Positions 1 to 6,494 of a stretch of DNA of 6,642 nucleotides are shown here, in pieces (within the stretch, counting starts at the first letter, position 1; each line of letters opens with the position of its first letter). The position numbers and the translations under genes were made by a program. The DNA comes from UMGS1613 sp045636225. GTDB lineage: Bacteria; Bacillota_I; Bacilli_A; RF39; UBA660. The stretch is from assembly GCA_045636225.1 (NCBI GenBank), contig JAZTXB010000117.1:1-6642 (forward strand), written 5' to 3'. Under the pieces are notes generated by a model. The model was not told the origin of the DNA and made no database searches. It was given only the letters and a program-made list of their open reading frames with translations.

Positions 1-139
1 TAAAACTATTATACAAAATAATTTGTCCTATAGATTTAGTTTTAATATTACAATCATAGTTAATAAAACCCGTTTTTATTTGTCTATTAACTTGTTCCTG
101 AGTTAAACCATCTTCTATTTTAGGATTATATCTAATCAT
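1..139 (-). CDS. Cation-transporting P-type ATPase, N-terminal fragment (cut by window edge)
   Basis: Only the first 46 codons are inside the window; the rest lies beyond the left edge. The visible part reads as the cytoplasmic N-terminal segment of a P-type cation pump. It has the pattern GLTQEQVNRQIKTGFIN near residues 11-27, followed by a TKSIGQII segment (34-41), which in Firmicute HAD-IC type P-ATPases comes just before the first membrane helix. The catalytic DKTG site and membrane helices are not visible, so the ion (calcium, magnesium or other) cannot be stated. The ATG at 139 is chosen because a GAGGT Shine-Dalgarno lies 4 bases upstream and a TATAAT promoter 22 bases upstream. The gene follows pflA on the same strand after a 39-base gap but seems to have its own promoter. 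The family call rests on remembered N-terminal similarity only. Confidence 0.75.
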   Translation of the reverse strand, partial: MIRYNPKIEDGLTQEQVNRQIKTGFINYDCNIKTKSIGQIILYNSF

Positions 140-143
140 ATAT

Positions 144-150
144 ATACCTC
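144..150 (-). promoter_or_regulatory. Ribosome binding site of the P-type ATPase gene
   Basis: On the minus strand this reads GTGAGGT, a GAGG-type Shine-Dalgarno 4 bases before the ATG at 139. It fixes the start of the truncated gene at the left edge. Confidence 0.7.
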
Positions 151-161
151 ACTATATAAAA

Positions 162-190
162 ATTATATCAAAAAAGAATTATTTCTTCAA
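162..190 (-). promoter_or_regulatory. Sigma-A type promoter for the P-type ATPase gene
   Basis: Minus strand: -35 box TTGAAG (185-190), spacer of exactly 17 bases, then a perfect -10 TATAAT (162-167) with an upstream TG giving the extended form TGATATAAT. Transcription would start near 154-156, leaving a leader of only about 15 bases. The -35 box lies inside the last codons of pflA and inside the hairpin proposed as the pfl terminator, so termination and initiation signals share the same bases. Confidence 0.7.
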
Positions 191-200
191 TAATTCTTCT
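170..200 (-). terminator. AT-rich hairpin, likely terminator of the ligA-pflB-pflA unit
   Basis: Minus strand: arm AAGAATTATT, loop GAAGA, perfect complementary arm AATAATTCTT (174-198; 10 bp, extendable by an A-U and a G-U pair), followed by four more T residues (170-173). The stem has only two G-C pairs, so the hairpin is weak for an intrinsic terminator, and part of it is the end of the pflA coding sequence. It is the only terminator-like structure after pflA. Read-through into the P-type ATPase gene is likely to some degree. Confidence 0.5.
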
Positions 201-898
201 AACTCTTTACATCTTTCTTTATTCATATCTTCTACACCAGATAATTCATAATTTATATTTAACTTCTTATATTTTTCTATACCCATCGTATGATATGGAA
301 GAAATTCTACTTTTTCTAAATTATCAAACTGTTTTATATATTCTTTTAATTTTAATATATACTCTTCAGTATCATTTATTCCAGGTATAATTACTTGTCT
401 TATCCAAAGTTTATTACCACTTGTTTTTAATCTCTCTATAAAGTAATTAACCATGTCCATATTTCTTTTAGTTATTTTTTTATAACTTTCTTCATCTATA
501 GCTTTTACATCTAACATAACTAAATCAGTATATTTTAATATTTCATCTAAATATTTTTTATTATATCCAGTACCTGATGTATCTATACAAGTATGAATAC
601 CTGCTTTTTTACATAGTTTTAACATATCAAGTAAAAATTCAGATTGAAGTAGTGGTTCTCCACCAGAAAATGTTACTCCACCACCCATTTCTATGTATGG
701 TCTATATTTTCTAATTTCATTCACTACTTCTTCTGCATCCATTTTTAAGTTTGATGTTTTTTCCCATGTATCTGGGTTATGACAAAAACTACATCTTAAA
801 GGACAACCTTGCATAAATATAACAATTCTTATATTTGGTCCATCTACAAGACCCATTGTTTCTACCGAATGTATATATCCAGTTTTAAACTTTTTCAT
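179..898 (-). CDS. pflA: Pyruvate formate-lyase-activating enzyme (radical SAM)
   Basis: PflA uses a [4Fe-4S] cluster and S-adenosylmethionine to take a hydrogen atom from the radical glycine of pyruvate formate-lyase, switching that enzyme on under anaerobic conditions; it is cytosolic. At 239 residues it has the normal length. The cluster-binding motif is C32-x3-C36-x2-C39 in the context GCPLRCSFCHNPDTW, and the SAM-binding GGE motif is at 78-82 (SGGEP) after the usual GGGVTF segment. The rest of the TIM-barrel is intact. The start at 898 lies 14 bases inside the end of pflB, with an AAGGA site 6 bases upstream; the next ATG (residue 15) would cut the conserved N-terminal strand. The overlap implies translational coupling with its substrate enzyme. 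It is the last gene of the unit, and its final codons form part of the terminator hairpin. Confidence 0.97.
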   Translation of the reverse strand: MKKFKTGYIHSVETMGLVDGPNIRIVIFMQGCPLRCSFCHNPDTWEKTSNLKMDAEEVVNEIRKYRPYIEMGGGVTFSGGEPLLQSEFLLDMLKLCKKAGIHTCIDTSGTGYNKKYLDEILKYTDLVMLDVKAIDEESYKKITKRNMDMVNYFIERLKTSGNKLWIRQVIIPGINDTEEYILKLKEYIKQFDNLEKVEFLPYHTMGIEKYKKLNINYELSGVEDMNKERCKELEELLKK

Positions 899-3110
899 GG
901 AATGTCCTTGAAATTACTTCTTCTTGTTGTTCACGAGTTAATTTATTAAAATTAACTGCATATCCTGATACTCTTATTGTTAAGTTTGGATATTTATTTG
1001 GATTGTTCATAGCTTCCACTAACATTTCTTTATCAAGTACATTTACATTTAGGTGGTGAGCTTTTTGTTTAAAGTAACCATCTAAAATGTGAACTAAATT
1101 ATTTACTCTAGATTCTTCATCTTCTCCTAAAGAACTTGGCGCAATTGAGAATGTATTTGAAATACCATCTTGACAACAATCTTTATAAGGTATTTTAGCA
1201 ACTGATGAAAGTGAAGCAAGTGCTCCATTTGTATCAGCTCCCTGAGTAGGATTTGCTCCAGGTGAAAATGGTACACCAGATTTTCTACCATCAGGAGTTG
1301 CTCCTGTATGTTTTCCATATACAACATTTGAAGTAATTGTTAAAAGAGATAACGTATGTTTAGCATCTTTATATAAAGGATATCTTTTTAACTCTCTATA
1401 AACTCTTTTAGCTAAATCAACAGCAATTTCATCAGCTTTATCATCGTTATTACCATATCTTGGATAATCAAATTCTATATCAAACGCAGTTGTTAGACCC
1501 CTTTCATCTCTTTTTACTCTAACATGACCATATTCTATAGCAGAAAATGAATCTGTAACTATTGATATTCCAGCAAGACCAAATGCCATTAAATATTCAG
1601 GGTCTGTATCTAAGAAAGCCATTTGACTACTTTCATATGCATACTTATCATGCATATAATGAATTATATTTAAAGCATCTACATATATTTTAGCTGTCTT
1701 TCTAAGTACTTTTTCAAATTCATTAAATACAGTTGCAGTATCTAAATATTCCCCCTCTATTTGATTAATACCATCAATAACAACTTCTCCTGTTATTTCA
1801 TCTCTACCACCATTAAGAGCATATAATAAAACTTTAACAAAATTAATTCTAGCTCCAAAGAACTGAGTTTGTTTACCTAAACTTAAAGCAGATACACAGC
1901 AAGATATAGCATAATCGTTACCATATAGAGGTCTCATAAGATCATCATTTTCAAATTGTAATGTATGAGTTTTTATAGACATAAGACTTGCAAATTTCTT
2001 AAAGTTTTCTGGAAGTTTATTACTCCATAGAACAGTTAAATTTGGTTCAGCTGATTCCCCTATATTATTAAGTGAATTTAGCATACGAAAAGCTGTCTTA
2101 GTAACAAATGATGCATCATCATCTTTCATTCCACCAATAGACTCAGTAACCCAAGTAGGATCTCCAGCAAATAGTTCATTATATTCAGGAGTTCTTAAAT
2201 GTCTTACAAGTCTTAATTTTATAACAAATTGATCAATTAATTCTTGAGCTTCTTCTTCTGTTAATTTTCCATTTGCTATATCTCTTTCAATATAAATATC
2301 AAAGAACGCAGCATTTCTACCAACACTTGTTGCAGCACCATTATTTTGTTTAACTGCAGCTAGATATGCAAAATATGTCCACTGAATAGCATCTTGTGCT
2401 GTTTCTGCTGGTACTGATACATCTATTCCATATCTTAGTGCCATACTTTTAATTTGTTCAAGAGCTTTTATTTGTTCTTTAACTTCTTCTCTTAATTGAA
2501 TAGTTTTTACATTAGTTACATCATTTAATTTAGCAAAATCTTTTTTCTTTTCTTCTATTAAACGGTCTGCACCATAAAGAGCAAGTCTTCTATAATCACC
2601 AATTATTCTTCCTCTTCCATAAGCATCTGGAAGACCAGTAATTAAATGACTATGACGCGCTTTTTTGATTTCATCAGTATATGCATCAAATACTCCATCA
2701 TTATGAGTTTTTCTAAATTCTTTAAAATTTATTTCTAATTCTTTATCTAATTGAAATCCATAAGCATCTAATGATTTTTTTACCATTCTATATCCACCAT
2801 ATGGATTTACTATTCTTTTTAAAGGCTCATCAGTTTGAAGTCCTACTATTACTTCATTTCCTTTATCTATATAACCTGGTTCAAAATTATCTATGCCACT
2901 CATTATATAAGTCTCTACATCAAGTACTCCACTTATAGCTTCTTTAGCAAGTAACTTTTTACATTTTTTCCAAACATTATTAGTACTTTTACTTATACCT
3001 ACTAAAAAAGTATCATCACCAGTATATTCCTTATAATTTTCTTCTATAAAATTATCAACGTCTATTGTATTTTGCCATCTAGTTCCTTTAAAACCTTCCC
3101 ATTCTTTCAT
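885..3110 (-). CDS. pflB: Pyruvate formate-lyase (formate C-acetyltransferase), glycyl radical enzyme
   Basis: Cytosolic homodimeric enzyme that converts pyruvate and CoA to acetyl-CoA and formate in anaerobic mixed-acid fermentation. The 741 residues cover the full PFL fold. The catalytic cysteine pair is C404-C405 (AISCCVS), preceded by FENDDLMRP and followed by GKQTQFFGAR, as in classical PflB. The radical glycine is G716 in IRVSGYAV near the C-terminus, and a PDGRKSG segment lies at 606-612. This makes it a true pyruvate enzyme and not a diol dehydratase or choline lyase relative. A second adjacent cysteine pair, C645-C646 (PYKDCCQDGIS), lies in a conserved loop. The ATG at 3110 overlaps the ligA stop as ATGA, and a GGAGGT site lies 5 bases upstream. 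Its GC content is visibly higher than that of its neighbours, as expected of a strongly expressed gene with selected codons. No formate channel gene is in view. Confidence 0.98.
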   Translation of the reverse strand: MKEWEGFKGTRWQNTIDVDNFIEENYKEYTGDDTFLVGISKSTNNVWKKCKKLLAKEAISGVLDVETYIMSGIDNFEPGYIDKGNEVIVGLQTDEPLKRIVNPYGGYRMVKKSLDAYGFQLDKELEINFKEFRKTHNDGVFDAYTDEIKKARHSHLITGLPDAYGRGRIIGDYRRLALYGADRLIEEKKKDFAKLNDVTNVKTIQLREEVKEQIKALEQIKSMALRYGIDVSVPAETAQDAIQWTYFAYLAAVKQNNGAATSVGRNAAFFDIYIERDIANGKLTEEEAQELIDQFVIKLRLVRHLRTPEYNELFAGDPTWVTESIGGMKDDDASFVTKTAFRMLNSLNNIGESAEPNLTVLWSNKLPENFKKFASLMSIKTHTLQFENDDLMRPLYGNDYAISCCVSALSLGKQTQFFGARINFVKVLLYALNGGRDEITGEVVIDGINQIEGEYLDTATVFNEFEKVLRKTAKIYVDALNIIHYMHDKYAYESSQMAFLDTDPEYLMAFGLAGISIVTDSFSAIEYGHVRVKRDERGLTTAFDIEFDYPRYGNNDDKADEIAVDLAKRVYRELKRYPLYKDAKHTLSLLTITSNVVYGKHTGATPDGRKSGVPFSPGANPTQGADTNGALASLSSVAKIPYKDCCQDGISNTFSIAPSSLGEDEESRVNNLVHILDGYFKQKAHHLNVNVLDKEMLVEAMNNPNKYPNLTIRVSGYAVNFNKLTREQQEEVISRTFHEKV
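905..909 (-). promoter_or_regulatory. Ribosome binding site of pflA, inside pflB
   Basis: Minus strand AAGGA, 6 bases before the pflA ATG at 898, located within the last codons of pflB. It supports the overlapping start and coupled translation. Confidence 0.65.
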
Positions 3111-5095
3111 AATTTACCTCCATTTTTCAAAAATTCTTCTTCATTCCATATTGTAATACCAAGTTTAATTGCTTCATCATATTTACTTCCTGGTGAATCA
3201 CCCACTATTACAACATCAGTCTTTTTACTTACTGAACTAGTATTTTTACCACCTAACTGTTCAATTAGCTCTTTAGCTTCATTTCTAGTTAACTTAGTAA
3301 GAGTTCCTGTAAGTACAAAAGTTTTATCTAAAAATAATTCATTTATATTTTTTTCTTTACCAATAAAATTAACATTTACATTATTTTCTTTTAATGTATT
3401 TATTAATTCTATATTTTTTTCATTACTAAAATATTCTATTATACTTTTAGCAATTATATCACCTATATCTGGTATACTTGATAATTCTTCTAAATTAGTA
3501 TTAATTAATTTATCTATGTTAGTATAATATTCACTAAGTATCTTAGCAGTCTTTTTACCAACATGCCTAATACCAAGACCAAATAATAATCTTTCTAGTG
3601 AATTATTTTTACTACTTTCTATATTATCAAGCAAATTAGTAATACTCTTTTCTCCAAATCCTTCAAGTTCCATTAGTACTTGTTTATGAGTATATAATTT
3701 ATAATAATCACCAATATTTTTTAAGAATCCCATATTATAGAAATCTTCTACTATTCTTTCTCCAAATCCCTCTATATTCATTGCATCTCTTGATGCATAA
3801 TGTATTAAACTTTCTATATTTCTAGCATCACAATTTGAATTTGTACAAAAGTAAGCAGCTTCGCTTTCTTTTTTTATTAACTTAGTTCCACATATAGGAC
3901 AGTTTTCTATCATTTTAACAGGAATTTCTTCACCGGTTCTTCTTTCTTTTTTTACTTCAACTATCTCAGGAATTATATCTCCTGCTTTTCTAATTGAAAC
4001 TATATCACCAATTCTTATATCTTTTTCTTTAATATAATCTTCATTGTTGAGTGTTGCACTTCTAACAATACTACCTTGAAGTCTAACTGGGTCTAGATCT
4101 GCTCTTGGAGTTATTTTACCCGTTCTACCTACACAAAACTCTATATCTTTTAATTTAGTTAATACTTCAGTTGCTGGAAACTTATAAGCTATTGCCCACT
4201 TAGGTACTTTAGCTGTTACATCAAGTTTTCTTTGATCATTAAAATCATTTACTTTTATTACTATTCCATCAATTTCATATGGAAGAGAATCTCTTTTTTC
4301 TGTCCAATAATTTATATAATCAATAACTTCTTTTATATCAGTTACTTTTTTAATATTAGGATTTACTGTAAATGTTAAATCTTTCATATATTCTAAAGTC
4401 TCATAATGAGTTTTTAAATCTCCTGGATTTGGCATGTGATATATAAATGTAAGTAAATTTCTTTCACTTGCTACTTTACTATCTAATTGCCTAACAGAAC
4501 CTGCCGCTGCATTTCTAGGATTAGCAAACTCCTTCTCTCCTTTTTTATTTCTTTCTTCATTTAATTTTAAGAAAGAACTTTTAGGCATATATATTTCTCC
4601 TCTTACCTCAATGTTAATATCTTTAGGTAAAGAAAGTGGAACATTTTTTATAGTTTTAACATTATGAGTTATATCTTCTCCAGTAGTTCCATCTCCTCGT
4701 GTAGCACCCCTTACTAATTTACCATTTTCATATATAAGAGAAACACTTAAACCATCTATTTTAAGTTCACATACATATTCAGGATTACTAATTACTTTTC
4801 TTATTTTTTCATCAAAAGCAATTATTTCTTCTTCGTTAAAAATATCTCCTAAACTCATCATAGGAACCTCGTGAGTTACTTTCTTAAACTCACTTATAAC
4901 TTCATTACCTATTCTAACAGTTGGAGAATCGTTTCTTGCTAAAGATGGATTATTAGTTTCTAATCTTATTAACTCGTCCATTAAAGAATCATACTCTTGA
5001 TCTGTAATTGTAGGGTTATCAAGCACATAATATTCATAGATTGCTTTGTTTAAAATTTTAATAAGTTCATCTATTCTTACCTTTACATTATCCAT
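3107..5095 (-). CDS. ligA: NAD-dependent DNA ligase
   Basis: Essential enzyme that seals nicks in duplex DNA (Okazaki fragments, repair) using NAD+. At 662 residues it is close to the usual 660-670. Domains in order: Ia NMN-binding region (about 1-65, YEYYVLD and DQEYD); adenylation domain with nucleophile K112 in KIDG, RGDG at 133-136, EVRGE ending at 167, K281 (IVIK) and K305 (AYKFPA); OB fold (about 313-395); zinc finger C399, C402, C417, C422 with the C-x4-C form common in Gram-positive LigA; helix-hairpin-helix region (about 430-575); C-terminal BRCT (about 586-662, with TGTL and W650). A GTG at 5104 is in frame but lies inside the Shine-Dalgarno site, so the ATG at 5095 is taken as the start. 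It heads a unit with pflB and pflA and overlaps pflB by ATGA; pcrA, its common partner in Firmicutes, is not present. Confidence 0.98.
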   Translation of the reverse strand: MDNVKVRIDELIKILNKAIYEYYVLDNPTITDQEYDSLMDELIRLETNNPSLARNDSPTVRIGNEVISEFKKVTHEVPMMSLGDIFNEEEIIAFDEKIRKVISNPEYVCELKIDGLSVSLIYENGKLVRGATRGDGTTGEDITHNVKTIKNVPLSLPKDINIEVRGEIYMPKSSFLKLNEERNKKGEKEFANPRNAAAGSVRQLDSKVASERNLLTFIYHMPNPGDLKTHYETLEYMKDLTFTVNPNIKKVTDIKEVIDYINYWTEKRDSLPYEIDGIVIKVNDFNDQRKLDVTAKVPKWAIAYKFPATEVLTKLKDIEFCVGRTGKITPRADLDPVRLQGSIVRSATLNNEDYIKEKDIRIGDIVSIRKAGDIIPEIVEVKKERRTGEEIPVKMIENCPICGTKLIKKESEAAYFCTNSNCDARNIESLIHYASRDAMNIEGFGERIVEDFYNMGFLKNIGDYYKLYTHKQVLMELEGFGEKSITNLLDNIESSKNNSLERLLFGLGIRHVGKKTAKILSEYYTNIDKLINTNLEELSSIPDIGDIIAKSIIEYFSNEKNIELINTLKENNVNVNFIGKEKNINELFLDKTFVLTGTLTKLTRNEAKELIEQLGGKNTSSVSKKTDVVIVGDSPGSKYDEAIKLGITIWNEEEFLKNGGKL
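3116..3121 (-). promoter_or_regulatory. Ribosome binding site of pflB, inside ligA
   Basis: Minus strand GGAGGT, a near-ideal Shine-Dalgarno 5 bases before the pflB ATG. It is made of the codons for two glycines near the C-terminus of LigA, so the pflB initiation signal is embedded in ligA. Confidence 0.85.
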
Positions 5096-5100
5096 CCTTA

Positions 5101-5107
5101 TCACCTC
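5101..5107 (-). promoter_or_regulatory. Ribosome binding site that fixes the ligA start
   Basis: Minus strand GAGGTGA, 5 bases before the ATG at 5095. The alternative GTG start at 5104 is itself part of this site, so it cannot be used with it. This removes three residues from the longest possible reading frame. Confidence 0.85.
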
Positions 5108-5112
5108 ATATA

Positions 5113-5141
5113 ATTATAACATATTATTATTAATTTTTAAA
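5113..5141 (-). promoter_or_regulatory. Promoter of ligA (and probably the pfl genes)
   Basis: Minus strand: perfect -10 TATAAT (5113-5118) with an upstream TG giving the extended form TGTTATAAT, and a weak -35 TTTAAA (5136-5141) at a 17-base spacing. Start of transcription would be near 5105-5107, so the leader is about 10-13 bases and begins around the Shine-Dalgarno itself. Confidence 0.65.
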
Positions 5142-5147
5142 GCAATT

Positions 5148-5161
5148 AAGAGTATATTCTT
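5148..5161. promoter_or_regulatory. Near-palindrome between the divergent promoters, possible operator
   Basis: The 14-base sequence AAGAGTATATTCTT is an inverted repeat with one mismatched pair out of seven. It lies between the -35 boxes of the two divergent promoters, one base from that of the plus-strand gene. In such AT-rich DNA a 14-base near-palindrome can occur by chance, so this is a tentative call. Confidence 0.25.
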
Positions 5162-5162
5162 G

Positions 5163-5191
5163 TTGAATTTTATATAACTTTACTGTATAAT
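5163..5191 (+). promoter_or_regulatory. Promoter of the AAA+ gene
   Basis: -35 box TTGAAT (5163-5168), 17-base spacer, perfect -10 TATAAT (5186-5191). Transcription would start near 5197-5199, leaving a leader of only about 13 bases before the ATG at 5211. Confidence 0.75.
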
Positions 5192-5200
5192 ATCAAACGC

Positions 5201-5206
5201 AGGTGA
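5201..5206 (+). promoter_or_regulatory. Ribosome binding site of the AAA+ gene
   Basis: AGGTGA located 4 bases before the ATG at 5211; the same core is used by ligA on the opposite strand. It supports the chosen start. Confidence 0.8.
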
Positions 5207-5210
5207 TTAT

Positions 5211-6494
5211 ATGAAATTTTATAAAACTGACGAATTATTTATAGCTGCAGTTGGTTATACTTATGGTTCATACAAAAATGGTGAAAGTTATCGAAATTTT
5301 GAAGGTAGCGGATTTGGAATTTTTAAAAAGAGCCAATATAGTAGTTATGAATATATTGATATATTTTCAAAAGTAAAATATAAAAATTTTCATAGCAGTA
5401 TGTGTTCTAATGGTGATATAGCTGTTAATAATCCAACTCCACTTAATTTATTTATTCAAAAAAACTATGATATTTTTAAAAACTCAAGTTATGATTTACT
5501 AACTAATTTATATAAAATAATTGAAAAAAAATTAGTAAGCGAAAGAGATTTAAAAAAAATACTTTTTGCCTTAAACAATAAAGGTGAATTAGAAAAACAA
5601 AAAAAAACTAAAAAAACTAATATTAAAATATATACTGATTTATATAAAAAGAAATCATTTTTATCACCTTGTGCTTCAAGAGACCAAGAAACTAAAGATT
5701 TAATAACATTACTCGCATCTAAAGAAAATCCTATTTTAGTAGGAGATCATGGTGTTGGAAAAACCACTTTAGTTGAAGAAATCATTTATAAAATACGAAT
5801 AAATAATGTTCCTGATTTTTTAAAAAATCAAAAAATTATTGAACTTGATATTGCTAATTTAATATCGTGCAAAGAACATGCTGAAGAAAAATTAATTGAA
5901 TTAATTGCCTATTGTATTAAAAAAAATATAATATTATTTATTGATGATATTGATAAACTAATTGATTTAAAACTAGATTCTATTATAACAGAATCTATTA
6001 AACGTAAAAATTTAAAAGTCATTAGTACTACTACTCTAGAAAAATATAATAAATGTTTTTCAGATAGTAATTTCACAAAATTATATATTGAAGAACCAAA
6101 CTCTGAAGAATTGAACGCTATCATAAGAAAAAGAATTTTTGATCAACTTACAGTAAATAATAAATTGATGCTAACGGCTTGGGATGATATTGTAGATTTG
6201 TTAATTGAACTTACAAAGATAACAAATAGAAATATTAATACAAATAATAAAGTTGAAAACGAAAAAAACGCTAATCCTTATTTAGTAACTCAAATAATAG
6301 ATAGAATGTTTGGCCATGCAATAGCAAATAATCAAAAACAATTAACTATTGAGAATGTTATATATGCAATTAATTCTTGCGATATTATAATAGACAAAGC
6401 AAAAGAAAAATGTATTAATGATATTAAAAAAATATGTAGCAATGAAAACATTAAAACAGAATATAAAGTAATGCTAAGAAAAAAATTAATATAA
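5211..6494 (+). CDS. Single-module AAA+ protein related to Clp/Hsp100 ATPase module 1, with degenerate functional elements
   Basis: 427 residues, predicted cytosolic, no signal peptide or membrane segment. Residues 1-125 form a domain I do not recognise: aromatic-rich strands (GSGFGIF at 32-38), then helices. A Lys/Thr-rich linker (about 125-145) follows. Residues 152-395 resemble ClpA/B/C module 1: a SRDQET start (Clp GRDxEI), Walker A GDHGVGKT (178-185), VPDFLK (200-205), Walker B ILFIDD (241-246), a TTTLEKY segment (273-279, Clp ATTLDEY), EEPNSEE (294-300), then a helical lid. By eye, the Walker B glutamate is Asp246, the KYRG pore loop is absent near 218-224, the glycine-rich second loop is missing after 250, and no arginines occupy the finger position near 284-290 (SDSNFTK). 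There is no Clp N-domain, middle domain or second ATPase module. It may bind ATP but is unlikely to be a normal unfoldase. Its function is unknown. It has its own promoter and is divergent from ligA. Confidence 0.85.
   Translation: MKFYKTDELFIAAVGYTYGSYKNGESYRNFEGSGFGIFKKSQYSSYEYIDIFSKVKYKNFHSSMCSNGDIAVNNPTPLNLFIQKNYDIFKNSSYDLLTNLYKIIEKKLVSERDLKKILFALNNKGELEKQKKTKKTNIKIYTDLYKKKSFLSPCASRDQETKDLITLLASKENPILVGDHGVGKTTLVEEIIYKIRINNVPDFLKNQKIIELDIANLISCKEHAEEKLIELIAYCIKKNIILFIDDIDKLIDLKLDSIITESIKRKNLKVISTTTLEKYNKCFSDSNFTKLYIEEPNSEELNAIIRKRIFDQLTVNNKLMLTAWDDIVDLLIELTKITNRNINTNNKVENEKNANPYLVTQIIDRMFGHAIANNQKQLTIENVIYAINSCDIIIDKAKEKCINDIKKICSNENIKTEYKVMLRKKLI
5599..5607 (+). repeat. Run of nine A residues in the linker of the AAA+ gene
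   Basis: Nine consecutive A residues encode part of the Lys-rich linker (residues 130-133) between the unknown N-terminal domain and the ATPase module. Runs of eight A occur at 5524-5531 and 5552-5559, and one of seven at 5610-5616. One extra A here would give a TAA stop two codons after the run's last full AAA codon, leaving the N-terminal domain alone. Confidence 0.6.

Larger units (their letters stand above)
179..5095 (-). other. Predicted ligA-pflB-pflA transcription unit
   Basis: Three same-strand genes with no gaps: ligA and pflB overlap by 4 bases (ATGA), pflB and pflA by 14 bases. The only good promoter seen upstream of the first gene is at 5113-5141, and a terminator-like hairpin follows the last. 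I saw no convincing internal promoter in the last 100 bases of ligA, though one cannot be excluded, since fermentation enzymes are normally needed in far larger amounts than DNA ligase. Confidence 0.7.

Noticed and set aside
1127..1327. Minus-strand open frame of 66 codons within pflB
   Set aside because: It is out of frame inside the strongly conserved active region of pflB; the translation has low complexity and no family resemblance.
3107..3109. TGA of ligA read as tryptophan (Mycoplasma code 4)
   Set aside because: The protein already ends at the normal BRCT boundary, the TGA forms a classic ATGA overlap with pflB, and tryptophan is encoded by TGG elsewhere in the window.
3072..3527. Plus-strand open frame of 151 codons opposite the end of ligA
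   Set aside because: It is fully antisense to the BRCT and helix-hairpin-helix part of ligA and the start of pflB, has no Shine-Dalgarno I could see, and its Ser/Phe-rich composition is the typical mirror of Lys/Glu-rich coding DNA.
5096..5104. GTG start for ligA, three codons upstream of the ATG
   Set aside because: The GTG is part of the GAGGTGA Shine-Dalgarno, leaving no usable binding site for itself; the ATG at 5095 has ideal spacing.
5109..5118. Perfect palindrome TATAATTATA as an operator
   Set aside because: It is mostly the -10 box itself plus AT-rich flank; such short AT palindromes are frequent by chance in this composition.
5909..6124. Minus-strand open frame of 71 codons opposite the AAA+ gene
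   Set aside because: It is antisense to the Walker B and following region, with a Ser/Ile/Phe-rich translation as expected for a shadow frame, and no initiation signal.
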